Shown: positions 35,976 to 43,520 of the stretch, one piece after another
Layout: the number at the start of each line of letters is the position of its first letter
How positions within the stretch are numbered: position 1 is the stretch's first letter
Assembly (NCBI RefSeq): GCF_004348325.1
Contig: NZ_SMKF01000015.1
Coordinates: forward strand, 1-62,930
Reading direction: 5' to 3'
Length of the DNA stretch: 62,930 nucleotides
Origin: Micromonospora sp. KC213
GTDB lineage: Bacteria > Actinomycetota > Actinomycetes > Mycobacteriales > Micromonosporaceae
Made by a program: the position numbers and the translations under genes
The notes under the pieces: generated by a model
Database searches by the model: none
The model's input: the letters and a program-made list of their open reading frames with translations, nothing else
What the model was told of the DNA's origin: nothing

Positions 35976-36620
35976 ATGTCCTCCTCAGCCAAGAAGGGTC
36001 CCGTCCGGCGGGCCGACGCCAGTCGCAACGACGCACGGATCCTCGCCGCGGCGCGCGACGTGTTCACCGAGATGGGCTCCGACGCGCCCGTCTCGGTCAT
36101 CGCCGAGCGGGCCGGCGTGGGGATGGGCACGCTCTACCGGCGCTACCCCAGCAAAGAAGACCTCATGCGGCAGCTGTCCCTCGCCAACATGGAGGAGACC
36201 CGGCGGGGCGCCGAGACGGCCCTCGAGGTGGACGACGCCTGGGCCGCGCTCGTCGGCTTCATCGACGCCTGCGTCGAGGCCGGCGTGGACGGCTCACCCC
36301 GGTTGGCCGGACCGTTCGAGCTGACCGACGAGCTCCTGGAGACGAGCAGGCGGGCACGGGACGCGGTCCAGCAACTGGTCGAGCGGGCCCAGGGCGCCGG
36401 CGTGCTACGCCCGGACGTGAACGCCCACGACATCGTGCTGCTCCTGCACACCCTGCGCGAGCTGCGAGTTGAGCACCGCAACCGTGATCCGGCGCTGCGG
36501 CGACGGTTCCTCGGGATCATGCTCGACGGCCTCCGCGCGGCCAGCGCGACCCCCCTGCCAGCACCGGCTGCGACCTGGTCCGACGTCGAAAAGGCGTGGC
36601 AGGCGGTGGCGACGCAGTAA
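35976..36620 (+). CDS. TetR-family repressor, probably of the cluster exporter
   Basis: A 214-aa regulator. Residues about 18-64 are the TetR helix-turn-helix (ILAAARDVFTEMGSDAPVSV, AGVGMGTLYRRYPSKEDL); the rest is an all-helical ligand domain. The same 13-base operator core occurs before this gene and between the divergent MFS exporter and MDR reductase genes at 42.4 kb, so it should control export in response to the pathway product or an intermediate. The close spacing to the SDR upstream suggests partial co-transcription. Confidence 0.9.
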   Translation: MSSSAKKGPVRRADASRNDARILAAARDVFTEMGSDAPVSVIAERAGVGMGTLYRRYPSKEDLMRQLSLANMEETRRGAETALEVDDAWAALVGFIDACVEAGVDGSPRLAGPFELTDELLETSRRARDAVQQLVERAQGAGVLRPDVNAHDIVLLLHTLRELRVEHRNRDPALRRRFLGIMLDGLRAASATPLPAPAATWSDVEKAWQAVATQ

Positions 36621-36684
36621 GACGACGTCGTCGCCTGAACGCGGCGGCGTTACCCCGGTAGATCCGACCACACAGGAGATCTTC

Positions 36685-37254
36685 ATGTCCCAAGGGCCAC
36701 TCCGCATCGCCGTGATCGTCGCCAGCACCCGCGAGGGGCGCTTCGCCGAGACGGTCTCCCGCTGGCTCGTGAACCACGCGGAGCAGTACGACATCGAGCT
36801 CGACGTGATCGACCTGGCGCACACTCCGCTGCCACCGGTGCTGCGTGCCACGCCCACCCCGGAGGTGTCCGCTCTCGCCGCCCGGATCGGGGCGGCCGAC
36901 GGCTTCATCGTCGTCACCTGCGAGTACAACCACGGCTACCCCGCCTCGTTGAAGCTGGCGATCGACTCGGTCTTCGACGAGTGGCACGCCAAGCCGGTGG
37001 CGTTCGTGTCGTACGGCGGGATGGCCGGCGGCCTGCGCGCGGTGGAGCAGCTTCGGCAGGTCTTCGCCGAGCTGCACATGGTGACGGTGCGCGAGACGGT
37101 CAGCTTCCACATGGCACCGATGCAGTTCGACGAGCAGGGAGCGCCCAAGCAGGCGGAGGCCGTGAACACGGCGGCCAAGGCCCTGCTCGACCAGTTGCTC
37201 TGGTGGGCCGGGGTGCTGCGCGAGGCACGTGGGCGAGTCCCGTACCCCGCCTGA
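36685..37254 (+). CDS. NAD(P)H-dependent FMN reductase (flavodoxin-like)
   Basis: A 189-aa protein of the NADPH-dependent FMN reductase family. ASTREGRFAETVSRWL is the phosphate-binding part of the FMN site, and CEYNHGYPASLKLAIDSVFDEW and SYGGMAGGLRAVEQLR are the typical flavin-contact segments. It could supply reduced FMN to the luciferase-like monooxygenase two genes downstream, or reduce a quinone intermediate. ATG 36685 has ACAGGAGAT upstream. A long hairpin follows it, so it may close the SDR-TetR transcript. Confidence 0.85.
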   Translation: MSQGPLRIAVIVASTREGRFAETVSRWLVNHAEQYDIELDVIDLAHTPLPPVLRATPTPEVSALAARIGAADGFIVVTCEYNHGYPASLKLAIDSVFDEWHAKPVAFVSYGGMAGGLRAVEQLRQVFAELHMVTVRETVSFHMAPMQFDEQGAPKQAEAVNTAAKALLDQLLWWAGVLREARGRVPYPA

Positions 37255-37274
37255 ACCGTCCCTCGCCACGTCCC

Positions 37275-37310
37275 GAACGGCGCCGGTGGACCCGTCCACC
37301 GGCGCCGTTC
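37275..37310. terminator. 17-bp perfect hairpin after the FMN reductase
   Basis: GAACGGCGCCGGTGGAC (37275-37291) pairs exactly with GTCCACCGGCGCCGTTC (37294-37310), leaving only a 2-base loop. It lies 20 bp beyond the stop codon at 37254 and is a good terminator candidate. Confidence 0.75.
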
Positions 37311-37422
37311 GTCGTTACCGATCGCTTCCGGAGCCGCTCGAGCACGGTTCGAGACCCGGCTGCCATGGTGATGTCGCCCGGCGTCGCACCGACACCGGTC
37401 GAACACGAGGAGGAGCCGAGCG

Positions 37423-37878
37423 GTGAGCCATCCCCCGACAGCCGGCGCGCACGTGGCCGATCTGCACGAGCGGATCCGCCAGTTCTACGCCGTTCAGATG
37501 CGCCTGCTGGACAGCGGCGCGGCCGAGGAGTGGGCCGCCACCTTCACACCGGACGGCGTCTTCGAACAGAACGTGGACCCTGAGCCGCTACGGGGCCGCC
37601 CGGCCATCGCGGTGGCGGCCCGGCGACGGGTGGACAACCTGCGCGCCGACGGCCTGACCCGGCGGCACTGGCTCGGCATGGTGCACGTGGATCCGGTGTC
37701 GGACGGCAGCGTCCGGGCGCGGTACTACGCCATCGCCTACGCCGTGGCGTCGGCCAGCGGCGACCACCGCAGCAGCCCGGAGATCTACGCGAGCACCGTG
37801 GCGGACGACGTGCTGGTGCACGACCACGACGGTTGGCTGGTCGCCCATCGTCGCGTCGTCCACGACGGCCGGTCCTGA
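37423..37878 (+). CDS. SnoaL-like (NTF2-fold) protein, second copy
   Basis: A 151-aa NTF2-fold protein, alignable end to end by eye with the one at 20448 (shared pattern IRQFYAVQMRLLDSG, EEWAATFTPDGVFEQ, RRHWLGMVHVDP, RARYYAIAYAVA). GTG 37423 follows GAGGAGGAG. Members of this family in aromatic clusters act in cyclisation, hydroxylation support or dehydration. Placement directly before the luciferase-like monooxygenase suggests that the two work on the same intermediate. The function is not assigned beyond the family. Confidence 0.75.
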   Translation: MSHPPTAGAHVADLHERIRQFYAVQMRLLDSGAAEEWAATFTPDGVFEQNVDPEPLRGRPAIAVAARRRVDNLRADGLTRRHWLGMVHVDPVSDGSVRARYYAIAYAVASASGDHRSSPEIYASTVADDVLVHDHDGWLVAHRRVVHDGRS

Positions 37879-37927
37879 CCGCCCACGGGCACCGCGTACC
37901 CACTTGACGAGACGAGGCGGATGTGAA

Positions 37928-38992
37928 ATGAAGATCGGGTTGACCTTCTTCCCCACGGTGGGCCCGGCGGAGAAGCCGGCGCCGGAGTACTACGACGAGT
38001 GTCTGTCCCTCGCGGAACTCGCCGACGAGCTCGGATACCATCACGTCAAGACGGTGGAACACTACTTTTTCACCTACGGCGGCTACAGCCCGGATCCGGT
38101 CACGTTCCTGGCGGCCGTCGCGGCGCGCACCACCCGGATCCGGGTCGGCACGAGCGCGGTGATTCCGGCGTTCACCCACCCGGTCAAGCTCGCCGGCAAG
38201 CTCGCCATGCTGGACAACCTCTCGCACGGACGGCTCGACGTCGCGTTCGGCCGGGCGTTCCTCCCGGACGAGTTCGAGGCGTTCGGCGTGCCGCTCGACG
38301 AGAGCCGGGAGCGGTTCGACGAGGGCGTCGCGGCGTGCAAGCTGCTCTGGACGGAGGAGAACGTGCGGTGGCGTGGCCGGTTCCACGCGTTCGGCCCGGT
38401 GACCCTGCTGCCACGCCCCTTCCAGCGCCCACATCCGCCCGTCTACGTCACCAGCGCGCGCAGCCTCGAGTCCTGCGCGGCGGCCGGTCGGGCGGGGCAC
38501 CGGCTGCAGCTCGTGCCGGGCATCCTGACGGTGGAGCAGATGCAGGAGTCACTGCGGGTGTACCGACAAGCCTGGTCGGCGGCGGGTCACGATCCCGCCG
38601 GGGCCGGCGTCCACCTCGGCTATCCGTGCTACGTGGCGGAGGAGGCCGAAGAGGCGTACCGGATCGGTCGCCACGACGACGCGTGCAACGGTCGGGCGAT
38701 CGGCGCGGCGGTGCGGTCGTGGGGTCGGGTCAGTAGCGCCGCCTACCCGAACTACGAGAAGCTGGCCGACGCGACCCAGCGCGCCGGGTTCGACCAGAAG
38801 CTGGCGGAGAACAAAATTCTCGCGGGCACACCGGACGACGTGGTGAAGCAGCTGGTGACGGTGGCTGAGTGGTTCGGTGACGACGTCGTGATCAGCCTGA
38901 ACATCCACTCGGGACATCTGGCCAAGGAAGCCGCGGCCCGCACCCTGAGGCTGGTCGCCGAGCACGTGACGTCGTCCCTTCCCGGTGCCTGA
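37928..38992 (+). CDS. Luciferase-like flavin-dependent monooxygenase
   Basis: A 354-aa TIM-barrel protein of the bacterial luciferase family (MKIGLTFFPTVG, KTVEHYF, HPVKLAGKLAMLDNLSHGRL, FGRAFLPDEFEAFGV, LAGTPDDVV). These enzymes use reduced FMN and oxygen for hydroxylation, epoxidation or Baeyer-Villiger chemistry; luciferase-like monooxygenases are known in the mensacarcin cluster. It probably uses FMNH2 from the reductase at 36685 or 16055. The gene ends at a strong bidirectional hairpin. The site of oxidation on the polyketide is unknown. Confidence 0.88.
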   Translation: MKIGLTFFPTVGPAEKPAPEYYDECLSLAELADELGYHHVKTVEHYFFTYGGYSPDPVTFLAAVAARTTRIRVGTSAVIPAFTHPVKLAGKLAMLDNLSHGRLDVAFGRAFLPDEFEAFGVPLDESRERFDEGVAACKLLWTEENVRWRGRFHAFGPVTLLPRPFQRPHPPVYVTSARSLESCAAAGRAGHRLQLVPGILTVEQMQESLRVYRQAWSAAGHDPAGAGVHLGYPCYVAEEAEEAYRIGRHDDACNGRAIGAAVRSWGRVSSAAYPNYEKLADATQRAGFDQKLAENKILAGTPDDVVKQLVTVAEWFGDDVVISLNIHSGHLAKEAAARTLRLVAEHVTSSLPGA

Positions 38993-39015
38993 GGCGAGCT
39001 GGCAGGTCCACGACA

Positions 39016-39046
39016 GTGGGTCGGGCGCTGATCGCGCCCGACCCAC
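39016..39046. terminator. Bidirectional hairpin terminator
   Basis: GTGGGTCGGGCGC (39016-39028) pairs exactly with GCGCCCGACCCAC (39034-39046) around a 5-base loop. It lies between the ends of the convergent monooxygenase and glycosyltransferase genes. Confidence 0.8.
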
Positions 39047-39078
39047 CGTTGTCGATGCGGGGACCGGCCGTGGCGCCG

Positions 39079-40224
39079 TCAGCCGGCAAGCGCGGCGAGC
39101 GCGCCGACGAGTTCCGCGGGGGCGGGTCGGTCGGCGAGTTCGCCTCGCGCCCATTCGGCCCTGCCGCGCAGCTCATCGTCGTGCAGCAGGGCGTCCAGCA
39201 GCGCGCCGTCAACAGAGTCGACATCCGCGGACAGTCCGCATCGGTGCCGGTCCAGCACTCCGGCGTTGACGAACTCATCCGCGCCGTACGGCAGCGCCAT
39301 CTGCGGCAGCCCGACGGCCATCGCGGTCAACGTGCTCCCCGCGCCGCCGTGGTGCACGATCGCGTCACTCGCCGCGAGCAGGCCGGCCAGCGGGACCCAC
39401 TCGGCGGTCCGGACGTTGGGCGGAAGTTCGCCGAGGTTCGTCAGGCCGGCGCCCAGCGCCACAAAGTCCGCTTCGACATCGCCGGCGGCCTTCAACACCT
39501 TCTCCAGGCCACCGACCCCGACGACCTTCGGCAGAACGGTGCCGAGCGTGACCACGACCCGCGGGCGCCGGCGTTCCGCGGTGACCCAGTCGGGCAGCTC
39601 CCCGCCACCGCTGTAGGGCACGAAGCGCATGTTCCAGCCGGTGCCCTCGCCGATCATCATGCTCGGCGGGGCGATCTGGACCGCGGCGAGCTCCGGAAGC
39701 TCGAGCGGGACGCCGTGGCGCTCGAACGTCGCGGCCAGGTGCGGCAGGTAACGGGCGGCCAGGTCGCCCTCCCGGACGAAACCGACACCGTGCTCGACGG
39801 TGGGCACACCGAGCTTCCTGGCCACCAACAAACCGGCTCCCTGTAGCCGGCCGTGCACGACCAGGTCCGGGCGCATGGCGTCCGCCGCCCGCACGACCCC
39901 GTCCGCCATCAGGTCGGTGACCTGGGCGAACCGCTGAAAAATGAGGGCGGTGGTCGCGCCTCCGTTACGTGCCACCGCTTCGCCTCTGCGCCGGTGCTCC
40001 GCAGCCCGGTCCACGGCGGCTCCGGTCCGCACGCCGAACACCGCGTCGAAGTCGACGGTCGGCGCGACGTCCACGACAGGCAGACCGGCCCGGGCGGCCG
40101 CTTGCACCGCCGAGCCCGAGGTGGCGACGAGCACGTCGTGACCCGCGGCACGCAGCGCCCAGGCGAGTGGGACCATGGGGAAGAGGTGGCTCAGCGCAGG
40201 CGGAAGAGTGAACAGTACACGCAT
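39079..40224 (-). CDS. Glycosyltransferase (GT1 / antibiotic-type GT-B)
   Basis: A 381-aa GT-B enzyme starting MRVLFTLPPALSHLFPMVPL, the N-terminal acceptor domain, with the sugar-nucleotide site in the C-domain (VVVTLGTVLP, EWVPLAGLLAASDAIVHHGG, GSTLTAMAVGLPQMALPYGADEF). It attaches the deoxysugar to the aromatic aglycone. It is the only glycosyltransferase in the window, and there is no DesVIII-like helper. Both C- and O-glycosylation are possible; medermycin-type pathways use C-glycosylation. It lies 80 bp downstream of a small secreted-protein gene, partly separated by a hairpin. Confidence 0.9.
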   Translation of the reverse strand: MRVLFTLPPALSHLFPMVPLAWALRAAGHDVLVATSGSAVQAAARAGLPVVDVAPTVDFDAVFGVRTGAAVDRAAEHRRRGEAVARNGGATTALIFQRFAQVTDLMADGVVRAADAMRPDLVVHGRLQGAGLLVARKLGVPTVEHGVGFVREGDLAARYLPHLAATFERHGVPLELPELAAVQIAPPSMMIGEGTGWNMRFVPYSGGGELPDWVTAERRRPRVVVTLGTVLPKVVGVGGLEKVLKAAGDVEADFVALGAGLTNLGELPPNVRTAEWVPLAGLLAASDAIVHHGGAGSTLTAMAVGLPQMALPYGADEFVNAGVLDRHRCGLSADVDSVDGALLDALLHDDELRGRAEWARGELADRPAPAELVGALAALAG

Positions 40225-40261
40225 GGTGATCCTCCAGTTGGGCGGGCCCGGACAGGTCAGC

Positions 40262-40292
40262 GCGGGTGCCCGGCGCGTTGCCGGACACCCGC
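40262..40292 (-). terminator. Hairpin after the small secreted-protein gene
   Basis: GCGGGTGCCCGGC (40262-40274) pairs with GCCGGACACCCGC (40280-40292) in 12 of 13 positions around a 5-base loop. It is 13 bp past the stop of the gene at 40305-40787 and before the glycosyltransferase start, so it may partly uncouple the two. Confidence 0.6.
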
Positions 40293-40304
40293 CCGTGGAC
40301 GAGG

Positions 40305-40787
40305 TCAGTGCGCGGCCGGTACCCGCTCCGCCTTGACCTGGACAGTGAAGCTGCGCTGCGGCTCGCCGTTGAGGTTGTAGACGGTCGAGGAGCCGTGCGA
40401 GGCGAACCGGTCGCCGAAGAGCACCCCGTTCTGGTACCCCCGGACCTCGCCGTCGACGTTACCGCTGGCGTCGTAGTGGGGGTGAACGATGTTGAACGTG
40501 AAGCCGTTGCAGCCCACGGCCCGCCAGGTGTCCGTCACCGGCTCGCCGGGGGGCGGCTCGATGGTGCCATCCGGATTGAACACGAACGTGGTCTCGCCGG
40601 TGCTGGGCAAGGACGTCTGGACCTTCGCGCGCCAGGTGCCGACCAGGCTGTGCGGGCAGGTGCTCTCGGTCGCCGCCGCTGGGGCCGGTGCGAGGGCCAC
40701 CGCTGAGCCGAGCACGGCGACGGCCGCCGCCGTGCGCAGGACCTTCCACAGCTTGCGGCGCGGGACAGGCCGGGATTCAGTCGTCAT
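40305..40787 (-). CDS. Small secreted protein of unknown function
   Basis: A 160-aa protein with a clear signal peptide (RRKLWKVLRTAAAVAVLGSA, cleavage near APAAA, about residue 38). The mature 120 residues are beta-rich and begin TCPHSLVGTWRAKVQ, ending FTVQVKAERVPAAH. SLVGTWRAKV and the repeated edge strands resemble lipocalin-like small-ligand proteins, but I do not recognise a specific family. The mature part has two Cys (TCPHS, VGCNG) that could form a disulphide. Being inside the cluster, between exporter and glycosyltransferase, it may bind or process the exported product. Start ATG 40787 is preferred over TTG 40793. Confidence 0.6.
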   Translation of the reverse strand: MTTESRPVPRRKLWKVLRTAAAVAVLGSAVALAPAPAAATESTCPHSLVGTWRAKVQTSLPSTGETTFVFNPDGTIEPPPGEPVTDTWRAVGCNGFTFNIVHPHYDASGNVDGEVRGYQNGVLFGDRFASHGSSTVYNLNGEPQRSFTVQVKAERVPAAH

Positions 40788-40904
40788 GGGCAATCGCCTT
40801 CGTGGGAGGGGGTGCGGGCGATCCGCACGGGACGGCTAGAGCATCGGAACGTCGTCTGGAGGCTCGCTGCGGGACGACTCGAGGAGGGCTCGACGGACCG
40901 GTGG

Positions 40905-42383
40905 TCACTGCTGCGGTCGGCCGCCCGTCACCGGTGTCGGCTGTTCGGCGTCGGCCGGCGGTTCGCGGGTCTGGGCGGGGCCGGGCAGGAAGGCCGCGGG
41001 CAACACGGCGAGCAGGCCGAGCCCGACCATCCACCAGAACATGTGCCCGAACGCCGCGTCCGGTGACGCGCCGGGCCGGTCCAACTCGCGCTGTAGCAGC
41101 AGAGCCAGCGCGGCCGTGCCGAACGAAGCACCCAACCGCTGCACGACGACCAGCGCGGTGGCCGCGCGGGGCGTCAGATCCGCAGGCAGGAAGCGGTACG
41201 CCGTCGCGGTGAGCGGTATCGAGGCGGCGCCGAGCCCGATGCCGCGCACCACCAGCCCTCCGGCCAGCCAGGGATCGCTGACATCGGCGTCGACCCGAGT
41301 GAACGGAAGGGTCCCCAGGATCACCAGCCCGAGTCCGGTCAGCACGATGTACCGGGCGCCGAACCGGTCGACCAGGGCGCCGACCACGAACAGGGCGGCC
41401 ACCATACCCACCCCCTGCGGTGCGAGCATGAGCCCGGCCCGCAGCGCATCCAGACCGCGCGCCTGCTGATGGAACAGCGGGAGAAGAAACATCATCCCGA
41501 ACAGCGACGCACCCGACAGGAAGATCAGCCCCGCCGCGAGCGCGAACGTCCTACGCCCGAACAGCCGCAGGTCGATGGCCGGGCTGGGATGACCGCGACG
41601 GGCGTGGATGAGGAACGCCACGAGCAGGACGGCGCCACCGCCGAGGGAGAGCAGCACCTCGACCGAGCCGAGGACGGCTCGATTCGCGCCGCCTCCCTCG
41701 CCTCCGCCACCGACCAGGGACAGCCCGTAGACCAGGGCGGTGATGGCTGGCGACAACAGCAGCAGGCCGAGCATGTCCGGTCGGGCCGCGGGGCGGCGAC
41801 GCTCGTCCCGGGGCAGGCCGATCCAGGCGAGAGCCAGCGCGATCGCACCGAGCGGGATGTTCACGAAGAAGATCCACGGCCACCCGGGCCCGTCGACCAG
41901 GAAGCCGCCGACGGTGGGGCCGAGAACGGGGGCGAGCTGCGTCGGCACGCTGACCATGCTCATGACGCGACCGATCCGCAGCGGCCCCGCGGCGGCTACC
42001 AGGATCACCTGAGCGAGCGGCGGGATCAGCCCACCGCCGATGCCTTGCAGCACGCGGAAGGCGATCAGGCTCTCGATGGACCAGGCCAGTCCGCACAGCG
42101 CCGAGGCAACGACGAAGACCGTGAGCGCGAACAGCCACATCCGACGGGCGCCGAAGCGCTCGACCGACCATCCGGTGACCGGGACGACCATGGCCAGGGC
42201 CAGCAGGTACGCCACGGAGACCCATTGCAGGGTGCCGAGTGGGCTGTCGAAGTCGCGGCCGATCCGGTCCAGCGCCACGGACACGATCGTCGCGTCGAGA
42301 GCGGACATGAAGGCGCCCGCAACGATGACGATCCCGAGCCCGACGAGCCGGCGGTCGAGGCGTTCGGTGGTGTGGTCGGTCAT
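40905..42383 (-). CDS. MFS multidrug exporter, 14-helix DHA2 family
   Basis: A 492-aa transporter with about 14 membrane helices. ALDATIVSVALDRIG in helix 1, the motif GWSVERFGARRMWLF between helices 2 and 3, VLQGIGGGLIPPLAQ, and LAPVLGPTVGGFLVD (motif C of drug antiporters) identify the EmrB/QacA group. It should export the finished product and confer self-resistance. ATG 42383 has GGAGGTGTC upstream. Two TetR operator cores lie 14-77 bp before the start codon, shared with the divergent MDR gene. Confidence 0.93.
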   Translation of the reverse strand: MTDHTTERLDRRLVGLGIVIVAGAFMSALDATIVSVALDRIGRDFDSPLGTLQWVSVAYLLALAMVVPVTGWSVERFGARRMWLFALTVFVVASALCGLAWSIESLIAFRVLQGIGGGLIPPLAQVILVAAAGPLRIGRVMSMVSVPTQLAPVLGPTVGGFLVDGPGWPWIFFVNIPLGAIALALAWIGLPRDERRRPAARPDMLGLLLLSPAITALVYGLSLVGGGGEGGGANRAVLGSVEVLLSLGGGAVLLVAFLIHARRGHPSPAIDLRLFGRRTFALAAGLIFLSGASLFGMMFLLPLFHQQARGLDALRAGLMLAPQGVGMVAALFVVGALVDRFGARYIVLTGLGLVILGTLPFTRVDADVSDPWLAGGLVVRGIGLGAASIPLTATAYRFLPADLTPRAATALVVVQRLGASFGTAALALLLQRELDRPGASPDAAFGHMFWWMVGLGLLAVLPAAFLPGPAQTREPPADAEQPTPVTGGRPQQ

Positions 42384-42396
42384 GACACCTCCAAAA

Positions 42397-42460
42397 GTGG
42401 AGCGCTCCGCTCACCATACGGCCCTCAGGGTGGCTCTGACAACTGAGCGGAACGCTCCAC
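42397..42460. promoter_or_regulatory. Pair of TetR operators between exporter and MDR genes
   Basis: Site 1, GTGGAGCGCTCCGCTCAC (42397-42414), and site 2, TGAGCGGAACGCTCCAC (42444-42460), are near reverse complements of each other (one mismatch over 17). Both have the core GAGCG-N3-CGCTC (42400-42412 and 42445-42457). The second core is identical to the site before the TetR gene at 35941-35953. They lie in the divergent promoter region, so both genes should be repressed together. Confidence 0.75.
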
Positions 42461-42528
42461 TTCGTGTTACCGTCGATCGGGCGGCACCGATCGGTCGCCG
42501 CCCGGTCGAGCGGGAAAGGAACGCGCGA

Positions 42529-43446
42529 GTGAGCGGCAAAGTCGTCTTCTACGAGTACGGCGACCCGGATGTGCTGCGACTGGTGTCGGCACCGGAGCGC
42601 GACGCGGGACCGGGACAGGTACGGGTGCGGGTCAAGGCCGCCGGCGTGAATCCGGTGGACTGCCGGATCAGGCGGGGCGAGTTCGCCGCGCCGGATGGGA
42701 CGGATGCCTTCCCCCAAACGCTGGGCAACGAGTTCGCCGGCATCGTCGACCAGGTGGGCCCGGACGTTTCCGGGTTCGCCGTGGGTGACGAGGTGCTCGG
42801 CTTCGCCGGTGCCGAGGCGTACGCCGAACACGTCGTGGTGCCGACAGACGCCGTCACCCGCAAGCCGGACGGCGTCGACTGGGAGATGGCGGGCGCGCTG
42901 TCCGCCGTGGGACAGACCGCCTGGAACGCACTGCGGGAACTGCGCGTCGCGTCCGGCGAGACCCTGCTGGTCCACGCGGCCGCGGGAGGCGTGGGCACGG
43001 TGATCGTGCAGCTGGCCACGCGGCTCGGCGCCACCGTCATCGGCACCGCCAGCGACCGCAATCACGACTACCTGCGTTCGCTCGGCGCCATCCCGGTCAC
43101 CTACGGCCCGGGTCTGAGCAAACGGGTGCGTGATCTGGCGCCCCGGGGAGTGGACGCGGCACTGGACGCGGTTGGCGGCGACGCGATCACCGTGTCGCTC
43201 GACCTGGTCGACGACCACACCCGCATCGGCACCCTGGTGGATCAGTCCGCCGCCGACCGGTTCGGCATCAGGCGCCTGCGCGGCGCGCGGTCGGCCACCA
43301 TCCTGGCCGAGCTCGTCACGCTGTGTCAGAAGGGCGAGCTGCGCCTGCCGGTGACCCGCGTGTATCCCCTCAAGGACGCGAAGGAGGCGCACCGGGCGAT
43401 GGAGACCGGGCATGTTCGTGGCAAGATCGCGCTGGTGGTGGAGTAA
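42529..43446 (+). CDS. Zinc-independent medium-chain reductase (quinone/enoyl reductase type, ActVI-2-like)
   Basis: A 305-aa MDR protein without the zinc cysteines. AAGVNPVDCRIRRGEF, LGNEFAGIVDQVG and the nucleotide-binding loop VHAAAGGVGTVIVQLA define the quinone-oxidoreductase branch. ActVI-ORF2 and ORF4 of actinorhodin, enoyl reductases that fix C15 stereochemistry of the pyran ring, belong to the same branch; a similar task is possible here. GTG 42529 follows AAAGGA. It is divergent from the exporter and shares its TetR operators, which would also fit a detoxifying quinone reductase. Confidence 0.85.
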   Translation: MSGKVVFYEYGDPDVLRLVSAPERDAGPGQVRVRVKAAGVNPVDCRIRRGEFAAPDGTDAFPQTLGNEFAGIVDQVGPDVSGFAVGDEVLGFAGAEAYAEHVVVPTDAVTRKPDGVDWEMAGALSAVGQTAWNALRELRVASGETLLVHAAAGGVGTVIVQLATRLGATVIGTASDRNHDYLRSLGAIPVTYGPGLSKRVRDLAPRGVDAALDAVGGDAITVSLDLVDDHTRIGTLVDQSAADRFGIRRLRGARSATILAELVTLCQKGELRLPVTRVYPLKDAKEAHRAMETGHVRGKIALVVE

Positions 43447-43455
43447 TCCGTGCCC

Positions 43456-43504
43456 GTGACGAAGGTGTCCCTCGCGTAGCTTCCGCGAGGGACACCTTCG
43501 TCAC
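43456..43504. terminator. 21-bp perfect hairpin, bidirectional terminator
   Basis: GTGACGAAGGTGTCCCTCGC and one further G (43456-43476) pair exactly with the 21 bases at 43484-43504 around a 7-base loop. It lies between the convergent MDR and second aromatase genes. Confidence 0.85.
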
Positions 43505-43520
43505 GATCCGCGTTCTCAGG

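Noticed and set aside
40905..42383. Long plus-strand frame at 41469-42446 as a gene
   Set aside because: It is antisense to a clear 14-helix exporter and is made of Arg/Asp/Gln-rich low-complexity sequence.
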